From Actinomycetes bacterium (GTDB lineage: Bacteria > Actinomycetota > Aquicultoria > Aquicultorales > Aquicultoraceae): DNA of 64,000 nt. Positions 34,186-42,514 of this stretch are shown here, piece by piece. Where the stretch lies: positions 1-64,000 of the forward strand of contig JAJYQA010000019.1 in NCBI GenBank assembly GCA_021794835.1. The letters are read 5' to 3'. The notes beneath the pieces are model-generated. The model made no database searches, was not told where the DNA came from, and saw only the letters and a list, made by a program, of their open reading frames with translations. The stretch's first letter is position 1. Every line of letters begins with the position of its first letter. The position numbers were made by a program, and so were the translations under genes.

Positions 34186-34947
34186 TTGAGTTTTACAATC
34201 GCCATTGCCGGCAAAGGTGGAACTGGAAAAACCACCATATCAAGCCTTATTATAAGAGGTCTCTTAGAGAGGGGTAAAAAACCCATCTTTGCCGTTGATG
34301 CAGATGCAAATGTTAACTTAAACGAGCAACTCGGAGTTGAGGTTGAGAAAACTATCGGCGCGGTTAGAGAGGATATGCTGCAGAAGGTAGGCGTCGGGGA
34401 GATGCCCGCCGGTATGACTAAAGAACAATACATGGAGTACGAACTGCAGGACTCTTTAGTTGAGGCGGAGGGCTTTGATCTGCTTGTCATGGGGCGTCCC
34501 GAAGGGCCGGGTTGTTATTGTTACGCAAATAATCTATTAAGAAGATACATGGAGATATTGGCGAAAAATTATCCATATATTGTAATAGATAATGAAGCAG
34601 GAATGGAGCATTTAAGTAGAAGAACCACCCAGAAGATCGATCTCCTTTTGGTTGTGTCGGAGCCCAATCCCATCAGCATCATGACTGCAGCGAGAATTCG
34701 GGACCTCGCCAAAGATTTAAAAATTGAGGTTAAAAGGGTCGGCCTTGTTATCAATCGAGTTAATGGAGAGCAACCGGAAATTCTGGAAGCTGAAACGAAA
34801 AAATACAGCCTTGAATTAGCTGGTATTATACCGGCTGATACCGCCATCGTTGAGTATAGCTGGCAGCGAAAGCCAACTGTCCAGATGCCAAACGATTCGA
34901 TATCCGTTAAGGCTGTTAATAAAATATTGGATAAGTTTTTAGCTTAG
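34186..34947 (+). CDS. cooC: CooC-type nickel-insertion ATPase, copy 1
   Basis: 253 residues from TTG 34186, chosen because a GAGAGGTG ribosome site lies 8 bases before and the product then starts MSFTIAIAGKGGTGKTT as in other CooC proteins; an upstream TTG at 34150 is less likely. The deviant Walker A KGGTGKTT, DADANVNL and the nickel-binding C-x-C (GPGCYCYANN) are present. CooC/AcsF ATPases help insert nickel into CODH (C-cluster) or ACS (A-cluster). A second member is at 46198-47001, so one may serve each enzyme. Confidence 0.9.
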   Translation: MSFTIAIAGKGGTGKTTISSLIIRGLLERGKKPIFAVDADANVNLNEQLGVEVEKTIGAVREDMLQKVGVGEMPAGMTKEQYMEYELQDSLVEAEGFDLLVMGRPEGPGCYCYANNLLRRYMEILAKNYPYIVIDNEAGMEHLSRRTTQKIDLLLVVSEPNPISIMTAARIRDLAKDLKIEVKRVGLVINRVNGEQPEILEAETKKYSLELAGIIPADTAIVEYSWQRKPTVQMPNDSISVKAVNKILDKFLA

Positions 34948-34971
34948 CAAGGGACAAGGAGGAATGTGCGA

Positions 34972-35841
34972 GTGGCAGGAAAGTTAATCGACGGGAAAGA
35001 GATATCCTCTCAAATAAAGGCAGAGCTTGCCCAGGAAGTTGGAAGGCTGCAGAAAGAAAACAACATCACCCCTGGGCTGGCGGTTGTCTTGGTAGGGGAG
35101 AACCCAGCCTCTAAGGTCTATGTCGGGCAAAAAGAGAAGGCCTGTGCTGAGCTTGGGATATTCTCGCAGAAACACACGCTCTCCGCTGAGACAAGCGAGG
35201 CGGAATTGCTAGACCTGGTTAGAAGCCTTAACGAGGACCCGGATATCGATGGCATTCTGGTTCAGCTACCGTTGTCGGGTCATATTGACGAGAACAAGGT
35301 TATTGAGACGATTGTTCCCGAGAAAGATGTCGATGGGTTTCATCCGGTAAGCGTCGGCAAGATGGTTATCGGCCTCCCGGGCTTTAGGCCATGCACTCCC
35401 TCCGGCATCATGGAGTTACTTAAGCGAACTGGCGTGGATTTGGTTGGTAAAGAGGCCGTCGTGGTCGGAAGAAGCAATATCGTGGGAAAACCGATATCAT
35501 TGATGCTTCTTGCCGAGAGTGCGACGGTTACCGTCGCACATTCCAAGACTAGAGACCTTGGTGAGGTCACAAGACGGGCGGATGTTTTAGTTGTTGCGAC
35601 GGGCAGACCCAACATGATTACCGCCGACATGGTAAAAGAGGGCGTCGTCGTAATCGATGTTGGTGTAAACCGCCTGGATGGCGGAAAGCTTGTCGGCGAT
35701 GTCGATTTCGACGGCGTAAGAGAAAAGGCATCCGCCATTACGCCGGTGCCGGGAGGCGTCGGCCCGATGACGATCGCGATGCTTATGTATAACACCGTGC
35801 AGTCCGCTAAAAGGAGAGCGGGAGCGCCGGTTTCAGTTTAG
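34972..35841 (+). CDS. folD: Bifunctional methylene-THF dehydrogenase/methenyl-THF cyclohydrolase
   Basis: 289 residues from the GTG at 34972, nine bases after AAGGAGG; a GTG at 34966 is too close to that site. FolD interconverts formyl-, methenyl- and methylene-THF using NAD(P)H. Landmarks are the catalytic Tyr/Lys region (PASKVYVGQKEKAC), the DGILVQLPLPxH-like ILVQLPLSGH, GRSNIVGKP and the late PVPGGVGPMT. It supplies both the cyclohydrolase and the dehydrogenase step of the methyl branch, so no separate fchA is needed in the block. Confidence 0.96.
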   Translation: MAGKLIDGKEISSQIKAELAQEVGRLQKENNITPGLAVVLVGENPASKVYVGQKEKACAELGIFSQKHTLSAETSEAELLDLVRSLNEDPDIDGILVQLPLSGHIDENKVIETIVPEKDVDGFHPVSVGKMVIGLPGFRPCTPSGIMELLKRTGVDLVGKEAVVVGRSNIVGKPISLMLLAESATVTVAHSKTRDLGEVTRRADVLVVATGRPNMITADMVKEGVVVIDVGVNRLDGGKLVGDVDFDGVREKASAITPVPGGVGPMTIAMLMYNTVQSAKRRAGAPVSV

Positions 35842-35860
35842 GGTCCAGGGATTTTATCCC

Positions 35861-35889
35861 CCTCCCTTGAGGGGAGGGGTTAGGGGAGG
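35861..35889. repeat. Dispersed CCCTTGAGGGGAGG repeat
   Basis: The stretch around TCCCTTGAGGGGAGGGGTTA in this gap returns in similar form at 55152-55181. It includes a CCCT..AGGGG self-complement. It is a short intergenic repeat family of unknown role. Confidence 0.55.
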
Positions 35890-35944
35890 ATGAAACTTAC
35901 GTTTCATTCTCTCACTCGATGAACGAATCAAAGGGGGAATATGA

Positions 35945-36892
35945 ATGGCTTTCCAAGCGCCGATTGAGCAATATAGTGGAAAGATCAGAGAGGTGACGAT
36001 AGGCACTGGCGATAACAAGGTTGTAGCCGGCGGCCAGAATATCCTTACCTTTTATGATTTTGAGGGCACGATGCCACACCGTCCGCTGATCGCGATGGAG
36101 GTATATGATGTCGAGCCGCAGGACTGGGCAACCGCTCTAAAAGATACCCTTGGCAGTGTTTGGGGTGATCCGGTCGCCTGGGCCAAGAAATGCCAGGACG
36201 ATTTTGGGGCGGATTTGATTTGTCTACAGCTTATCAGTACCGATCCCAATGGGGCAGATAAAAGCGTCGATGAGGCGGTGGAGACCGTAAAGGCGGTTCT
36301 TGGTGCAATATCCATTCCACTTATCGTTTATGGAAGTGGCAATGCGGACAAAGATAGCGAGGTCTTAAAGAAGGTGGCAGAAGCTGCCCAGGGCCAAAAC
36401 ATTGTAATTGGCACGGCTGTTGAAGATAACTATAAAAGCGTTGCTGCAGCAGCCATGGGCTTTAATCAGGTTGTATCGGGCGAAACCCCGATCGATGTTA
36501 ATATGGCAAAGCAGCTTAACATCCTTATGACCAACCTTGGTCTTCCGGCAGAGCAGATCCTTATCGACCCAGCGGTAGGTGCCCTTGGTTACGGTCTTGA
36601 GTACGCCTACTCGGTCATCGAAAGGGACAGACTTGCCGCCCTACAGCAAAACGATGCGATGATGCAGATGCCGATTATCGCCAACATGGGCCGGGAGGTG
36701 TGGAAGACAAAAGAGGCCAAGATCAGCCGGGAGGAAGCCCCCGAGTGGGGAGACCCGACGAGAAGGGGTATTCTCTGGGAGACGATTACCGCGGTAAGCC
36801 TGCTTATGGCAGGAACAGATATCCTCATTATGAGGCATCCCGAGTCGGTAAATTTGGTAAAGAAAACGTTTGCTGAATTCGGGCTAAATTAG
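35945..36892 (+). CDS. acsD: Corrinoid iron-sulfur protein small subunit (ACS/CODH delta)
   Basis: A 315-residue TIM-barrel protein, the small subunit of the corrinoid iron-sulfur protein. With AcsC it carries the methyl group from methyl-THF to acetyl-CoA synthase. Recognisable segments are NILTFYDFEGTMPHRPLIAMEV, LIDPAVGALGYGLEYAYSVIERDRLAAL and WGDPTRRGILWETITAVSLLMAGTDILIMRHP. The length is normal. It starts at ATG after an AGGGGGAAT site. Confidence 0.96.
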   Translation: MAFQAPIEQYSGKIREVTIGTGDNKVVAGGQNILTFYDFEGTMPHRPLIAMEVYDVEPQDWATALKDTLGSVWGDPVAWAKKCQDDFGADLICLQLISTDPNGADKSVDEAVETVKAVLGAISIPLIVYGSGNADKDSEVLKKVAEAAQGQNIVIGTAVEDNYKSVAAAAMGFNQVVSGETPIDVNMAKQLNILMTNLGLPAEQILIDPAVGALGYGLEYAYSVIERDRLAALQQNDAMMQMPIIANMGREVWKTKEAKISREEAPEWGDPTRRGILWETITAVSLLMAGTDILIMRHPESVNLVKKTFAEFGLN

Positions 36893-36959
36893 TGTAGTTA
36901 TGGTTGATGCGGCTGGCCGAAGTCAGCCGTAAGATCGCTAGATCACCGAAGGAGAGATT

Positions 36960-38900
36960 ATGATGGAGGAGAGAAAGAAAAGTATTGACCCAGCGGCGCT
37001 GGAAATGCTTGAGCGAGCCGCAGGTTTCTCCACCATGTTCAGCCGGGCTGACGAGATGAAGCCATGCAGTTTTGGTGCTGATGGAAGCTGCTGTCGGGCC
37101 TGCGCAATGGGCCCCTGCCGTCTGGGAACTACCAAGGATGGTAAAGAAAAACGGGGCATTTGCGGAGCTACGCTTGCAACGGTTGCGGCACGCAACCTTG
37201 CCCGCCAAGTTGCAAGTGGTTCTGCTGCTCACTCTGATCATGGAAGAAGCGTTGCAAAGACGTTCCTGGCGGCCGCCAAAGGCGAGGCTCCGGGCTACGA
37301 GATAAAAGATATCGGCAAACTTTACTGGCTTGCCGAGTTTATGGAAATCCCAACCGAAGGTAGAACGATGCAGGAGGTCGCAATCGATGTCGGCGAGAAG
37401 GCACTTGCCGGGTTCGGAAAGCAGGACGATACCCCGCACGTTTTTGTAAAGGCAGCACCGAAGAAACGCCAGGAGATTTGGGAGAAATACAACGTATTTC
37501 CGCGCGGTGTTGACCGCGAGATTATCGAGCTGCTTCATAGCTCACATGCTGGAAACGACCAGGACGCCGAGCACATCACGACCCACTTGGTACGCGCCTG
37601 TCTTGCAGACGGCTGGGGTGGATCGATGACCGCCACACATCTGCAGGACATACTATTCGGCACGCCAAAGCCTCTGACGGCTGAGGCAAACCTCGGCGTC
37701 TTAAAAGAAGATGAGGTAAACGTTGTTATTCACGGACACGAGCCGCTGCTCTCAGAGAAGATAGTGGATGCGGCAAGCGATCCTGAGCTAATAAAATATG
37801 CCGAGTCAAAAGGAGCTAAGGGCATTAACCTTAGTGGTATCTGCTGTACTGCAAACGAAGCCTTGATGCGCCGTGGTGTTAACTCCGCTGGAAACGTCTT
37901 GCAGGCCGAGCTTGCAATCATGACTGGCGCCGTGGACGCCATGGTCGTCGACGTACAGTGCGTGTTCCAGGGTATCGAAAGCGTTACCTCGAAATACCAC
38001 ACCAAGCTCGTGACAACCAACGAGCGCATGAGAATCACCGGCGCGACCCATATGCAGTTTGAAGAGCATAACGCGGAAGAAAACGCCCGGGCAATCATCA
38101 AGACGGCAATTGACAACTATAAGAACCGCAAAGGCGAAGTACACATCCCGCAGTACAAGAACCCGCTTGTTGCCGGGTTCAGCAACGAGTACATCCGCTA
38201 TATGCTCGGCGGAAAACTCCGCGCATCCTTTAGGCCGTTAAATGATGCAATAATCAGCGGCCGTATCCAGGGCGCCGCAGCCATCGTGGGCTGCAATAAT
38301 CCAAGAACAGTTCACGATGAGAGCATTATGTACCTGGTTAAGGAATTCATTAAGAACAACGTACTGGTTGTTATGACCGGGTGCGCGGCAATCGCTGCCG
38401 GCAAGCACGGCTATATGCAGCCCGAAATGATGGAGCAAGCGGGGGAGGGTCTTAGGGAGATCTGCGAGGCCGTCGGTATTCCGCCGGTCTTACACCTTGG
38501 TTCATGCGTTGATAACTCACGAATCCTGACAGTTCTAACCGAGATCGTGAATGAGGGCGGTCTTGGTGAAGACATAAGCGACCTGCCGGCAATAGGTATT
38601 GCCCCCGAGTGGTACTCCGAAAAAGCGCTCACCATCGCGCTTTACTCAGTTGCGTCGGGTGCATCGGTTATTTTTGGGGGCGTTGGCTCACCGGTAAAGT
38701 CAAGTAAAGAGGTAACAAGGCTTATTACCGAAGGCTATGAAGAAAAGTTCGGCGCAAGGTTCGACTTTATCTCCGATAAAGAGGAAATCTTTGCGGCGGC
38801 TATGGACCATATCCATAAAAAGAGAAAAGCTCTGGGTATCGACAAACAGCAAGAAAGAGTCCTCTTCGATATGGAAATGAGGAGGGAGTTAAGTGTCTAA
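36960..38900 (+). CDS. acsA: Anaerobic carbon monoxide dehydrogenase
   Basis: A 646-residue Ni-Fe CODH. N-terminal cysteines for the B and D clusters lie at about 38-66 (CSFGADGSCCRACAMGPCRLG, GICGA), C-cluster ligands include those in SGICCTANEAL, and in the downstream VQCVFQ, CNNPRT and GCAAIAAGKHG blocks, with LGSCVDNSRIL near 518. It reduces CO2 to CO for the carbonyl branch. It overlaps acsB by eight bases, consistent with the tight AcsA2B2 complex. Confidence 0.97.
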   Translation: MMEERKKSIDPAALEMLERAAGFSTMFSRADEMKPCSFGADGSCCRACAMGPCRLGTTKDGKEKRGICGATLATVAARNLARQVASGSAAHSDHGRSVAKTFLAAAKGEAPGYEIKDIGKLYWLAEFMEIPTEGRTMQEVAIDVGEKALAGFGKQDDTPHVFVKAAPKKRQEIWEKYNVFPRGVDREIIELLHSSHAGNDQDAEHITTHLVRACLADGWGGSMTATHLQDILFGTPKPLTAEANLGVLKEDEVNVVIHGHEPLLSEKIVDAASDPELIKYAESKGAKGINLSGICCTANEALMRRGVNSAGNVLQAELAIMTGAVDAMVVDVQCVFQGIESVTSKYHTKLVTTNERMRITGATHMQFEEHNAEENARAIIKTAIDNYKNRKGEVHIPQYKNPLVAGFSNEYIRYMLGGKLRASFRPLNDAIISGRIQGAAAIVGCNNPRTVHDESIMYLVKEFIKNNVLVVMTGCAAIAAGKHGYMQPEMMEQAGEGLREICEAVGIPPVLHLGSCVDNSRILTVLTEIVNEGGLGEDISDLPAIGIAPEWYSEKALTIALYSVASGASVIFGGVGSPVKSSKEVTRLITEGYEEKFGARFDFISDKEEIFAAAMDHIHKKRKALGIDKQQERVLFDMEMRRELSV

Positions 38901-41100
38901 GATTATCGCAACAGCTGCCATCAGGGGCGCACACGAAACGGTTGATCTGGCCGAGGCCAAGATCAAAGAGGCAATTGATAGTAAGGGGCCAAATCACGAA
39001 GTTGCGTTCCCTAACACCGGATATTTTCTACCGGTTATCTATGCTTTAACTGGGGAGAAGGTAGAAAAAGTCTCCGATATGGAAAAAATCTTAAAGATCA
39101 CAAGAGATCTTCTGCCCGAGGAGCCGGCGGAAAAGCTATGGCTGCCGTACCTAGGCAATACCTTAGATGCCGGCATAGCTACGCTATTTGGTGCTGAGAT
39201 GATTATGGCGCTTCGCTACATTGGTATCGGCGACCCGCCGGTAAACGATATCTACCTTGGCGCGGCCGACGACGTTATCATGCGCGCCCGCGGCGTTGAG
39301 TTTGTAGACGGTTCCGCACCGGGCTTTGCCGCAGTTGTAGGTGCCGCTCCGACCAACGAAGAGGCGGTAGCAATTGCCCGCGAACTACAGGGCAAGAACC
39401 TTTACGTCTTCATGGCTGGCTCAAGCGATGGCAAGTGTATTGCCGACCAGTTGGCCGAAGAGGGCGTACAGCTCGGTTGGGAGACCAGGCTGGTTCCGTT
39501 TGATCCGCATGTCTACGGTCAGATCTACTCAGTCGGCTTTGCCACCAGGGCCGCTATGTCGTTCGGCGGTGTACAGCCGGGCGATTACAAACGCACCTTA
39601 AGTTATAATAAGAATCGCGTCTTCGCCTTTGTTATGGCGCTTGGTGAGGTTGACCCGATCAAGTATGCCGCCGCCGCCGGTGCCATAAGCTACGGCTTCC
39701 CGACGATTGCCGATACCGATATCCCGGAGATTCTGCCGACCGGCGTTTGCACTTACGAGCATGTGGTCTCCAACGTTCCGCGAGATAAAATTGTCCAGAA
39801 ATCAATTGAGGTTCGCGGACTTAAAATTAAAGTCGATAAGGTCGATATCCCGGTTGCCTACAGCGCGGCTTTTGAGGGCGAGCGCATCCGTAAGGATGAC
39901 CTGTATATCGAGTTTGGCGGCTCAAAAACCGAGTGCTTTGAGTTCCTCTCCATGAAAGATATGGAAGAGGTCGAGGACGGCAAGATTGAGGTAATAGGGC
40001 CACAGGTTGCCGACATGCCGGAGAAATCGAGACTGCCGCTTGCGGTAGTCGTCGATGTTGCCGGGCGCAAGATGCAAAAAGACTTCGAGCCTATCCTTGA
40101 GAGGCAGCTCCACCACATGGTAAACGGAGCCGAGGGCGTCATGCATATCGGCCAGAGGGATACTACATGGATTCGAATCGGAAAGAAGGCCGTTGAGAAG
40201 GGCTTCTCGCTCGCTGATTTCGGAAAGATCTTCCATGCCAAACTCATGTCGGACTTTCCGGCAATAGTTGATAAGGTTCAGGTAAGGATTATTACCGATC
40301 AGGAGCAGGTCTCCGCGCTATTGCCAGCGGCAAGAAAAGACTATGCCGAGCGCGATGAGCGTGTGGCGGGGCTTACCGATAGCTCCGTTGATATATTCTA
40401 TTCCTGCACGCTTTGCCAGAGCTTTGCTCCGAAGCACGTCTGCATTATCTCGCCGCAGAGGCTTGGTCTTTGCGGAGCCTACAACTGGCTTGACGGCAAG
40501 GCGTCTTTTGAAATCAACCCGACCGGTCCAAACCAGCCGGTTGATAAAGGTGCGCTTATCGATGAGGAAAAAGGCGAGTGGGTCGGTATCAACGAATACC
40601 TTGGCAAGGCAACGCAAGGCAACGTCGAGAGACTGTATGCCTACAGCATTATGGAAAACCCGATGACATCCTGCGGATGCTTCGAGGCAATTGTTGCCCA
40701 CCTGCCTTTAATGGATATGGAGACCGGGGATATAAGAAGCGGTTTCATGGTTGTAAACCGCGATTATCCCGGCATGACTCCGTTCGGTATGTCGTTCTCA
40801 ACGATGGCCGGTTTGGTTGGCGGTGGTGTGCAGACTCCGGGCTTGATGGGCATTGGCAAATACTATGTAACCAGCGAAAAATTTGTCTCCGCAGACGGTG
40901 GGTTTGCCCGCCTTGTCTGGCTGCCGAAAGACCTCAAAGAGCAGCTCAGGCCGCTTCTTGAGAAGCAATGCGAGAGGATCGGCGACCCAGGCTTCTTAGA
41001 CAAAGTTGGCGATGAGACGGTTGCAACCACTATGGAGGAGCTGGCCGTATTTTTAAAGAGCGTCGGACATCCAACTATGCAGTTGGATCCGTTGATGTAG
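38893..41100 (+). CDS. acsB: Acetyl-CoA synthase (CODH/ACS beta subunit)
   Basis: A 735-residue bacterial-type ACS starting at GTG. The N-terminal domain (about 1-310) that docks to CODH and forms the CO tunnel is present, which separates it from shorter archaeal CdhC. The A-cluster region has CTLCQSFAPKHVCIISPQRLGLCGAYNW near 505 and the Cys-Gly-Cys nickel motif in MTSCGCFEAI near 594. It condenses CO, the methyl group from AcsCD and CoA to acetyl-CoA. Confidence 0.97.
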   Translation: MSKIIATAAIRGAHETVDLAEAKIKEAIDSKGPNHEVAFPNTGYFLPVIYALTGEKVEKVSDMEKILKITRDLLPEEPAEKLWLPYLGNTLDAGIATLFGAEMIMALRYIGIGDPPVNDIYLGAADDVIMRARGVEFVDGSAPGFAAVVGAAPTNEEAVAIARELQGKNLYVFMAGSSDGKCIADQLAEEGVQLGWETRLVPFDPHVYGQIYSVGFATRAAMSFGGVQPGDYKRTLSYNKNRVFAFVMALGEVDPIKYAAAAGAISYGFPTIADTDIPEILPTGVCTYEHVVSNVPRDKIVQKSIEVRGLKIKVDKVDIPVAYSAAFEGERIRKDDLYIEFGGSKTECFEFLSMKDMEEVEDGKIEVIGPQVADMPEKSRLPLAVVVDVAGRKMQKDFEPILERQLHHMVNGAEGVMHIGQRDTTWIRIGKKAVEKGFSLADFGKIFHAKLMSDFPAIVDKVQVRIITDQEQVSALLPAARKDYAERDERVAGLTDSSVDIFYSCTLCQSFAPKHVCIISPQRLGLCGAYNWLDGKASFEINPTGPNQPVDKGALIDEEKGEWVGINEYLGKATQGNVERLYAYSIMENPMTSCGCFEAIVAHLPLMDMETGDIRSGFMVVNRDYPGMTPFGMSFSTMAGLVGGGVQTPGLMGIGKYYVTSEKFVSADGGFARLVWLPKDLKEQLRPLLEKQCERIGDPGFLDKVGDETVATTMEELAVFLKSVGHPTMQLDPLM

Positions 41101-41127
41101 TATAATATAGCCTTTGGAGGTGTTAAT

Positions 41128-42483
41128 GTGGCTTTAACAGGCTTAGATATTTACAAACAATTACCCAAGACAAACTGCGGCGAGTGCGGGGTCCCGACCT
41201 GCCTGGCATTTGCCATGAAGCTTGCGGCCGGCGGCGCATCTTTGGATGCCTGCCCGCACGTGACTGAGGAGGCGAAAAATGCCCTATCGGCTGCTTCAGC
41301 TCCTCCTATGAGAGGAGTTACAATCGGCACTGGCAACGGCGCCGTAAAGGTTGGCGAGGAGCTAGTGCTCTTCCGCCACGAAAAGACGTTTTTCAACGCA
41401 CCGGGCTTTGCTCTTCTAGTCGATGATATGATGGATGAGGGCGAGGCCATCGCTAAGGTCGAGGCGCTAAATATTACTAAGTGGGAGCGTGTCGGACAGA
41501 TATTAACGGCAAACCTCGTTGCCGTTAAAAATGCCTCGGGTGACGCGGCAAAGTTTGCCAGTTTTGTAACCAAGGTGCAGGCCACAACCGACATGCCGCT
41601 TATTCTTATGGCTGATAGTGCTGAGTCAATGGAAAAAGCCCTTGAGGTTGCAGGTGCGTCCAAGCCGCTTATCTATACAGCAACGGAAGGCAATGCCGAT
41701 GCTTTTGCCGAGCTTGCCAAGAAGTATTCAGCTCCTTTAGCAGTCAGGGCGGCCTCGCTTGAGGCACTTGGCGAGCTTACCACTAAACTTGATGCGGCGG
41801 GGGTTAAAGACCTTGTTCTTGACCCGGGAACCCGCACGCTAAAAGAAACCTTTGAGAGCCTTGTATACTTAAGAAGGGCTGCGCTCAAGAAGAAACTTCG
41901 CCCGTATGGTTATCCGACAATTACCATACCGGCGGAGGAGACCGACGATGACATGATGGAAGCAGTCCATGCGGCGGTCTACGTTGCGAAGTACGGCGGC
42001 CTAATCGTCATGCGTGACCTTTCCCCAGAGAAGGCCTATCCGTTATTTGTATTGCGGCAGAACATTTATACCGACCCGCAACGTCCGATGCAGGTCGAGC
42101 AAGGGTTCTATCCGGTCAACTCGCCGGATGAGAATTCGCCAGTTATGGTTACGACAAACTTCTCGCTCACCTACTTCATCGTCTCGTCTGAGGTTGAAGG
42201 AAGCAAGCAGCCGGCATGGCTTGGCGTAGTCGATGTCGAGGGGCTCTCCGTTCTCACGGCCTGGGCCGCTGGCAAGTTTGTGCCCGAGAGAATCGCCGCG
42301 TTTGTTAAGAAGAGCGGTATCGAAGAGAAGGTAAAACACCGCGAGGTGGTTATCCCCGGCTATGTTGCCCAGCTTTCCGGCGAGCTTGAGGACGAGCTCG
42401 GCGACTGGAAAGTAACAGTTGGCCCGCGTGAGGCAGGCGATCTAGCGACCTTCCTAAAGAGTTATCAACCAGTGAACGCCTAA
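41128..42483 (+). CDS. acsC: Corrinoid iron-sulfur protein large subunit (ACS/CODH gamma)
   Basis: A 451-residue protein starting at GTG after TTTGGAGGTG. The N-terminal 4Fe-4S domain has CGECGVPTCLAFA...CPHV near residues 17-42. The middle is a TIM barrel, and the C-terminal third binds cobalamin (YPVNSPDENSPVMVTTNFSLTYF, with KQPAWLGVVDVEGLSVLTAWAAGKF). With AcsD it forms the methyl carrier that RACo re-activates. It follows acsB by 27 bases. Confidence 0.96.
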   Translation: MALTGLDIYKQLPKTNCGECGVPTCLAFAMKLAAGGASLDACPHVTEEAKNALSAASAPPMRGVTIGTGNGAVKVGEELVLFRHEKTFFNAPGFALLVDDMMDEGEAIAKVEALNITKWERVGQILTANLVAVKNASGDAAKFASFVTKVQATTDMPLILMADSAESMEKALEVAGASKPLIYTATEGNADAFAELAKKYSAPLAVRAASLEALGELTTKLDAAGVKDLVLDPGTRTLKETFESLVYLRRAALKKKLRPYGYPTITIPAEETDDDMMEAVHAAVYVAKYGGLIVMRDLSPEKAYPLFVLRQNIYTDPQRPMQVEQGFYPVNSPDENSPVMVTTNFSLTYFIVSSEVEGSKQPAWLGVVDVEGLSVLTAWAAGKFVPERIAAFVKKSGIEEKVKHREVVIPGYVAQLSGELEDELGDWKVTVGPREAGDLATFLKSYQPVNA

Positions 42484-42514
42484 TTCAGGGTCCAGAGGAA
42501 CAAGGAAGTTTCTT

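Noticed and set aside
36828..37538. 236-residue minus-strand frame across the acsD-acsA junction
   Set aside because: It covers the acsA cluster cysteines in antisense and has no ribosome site or known domain.
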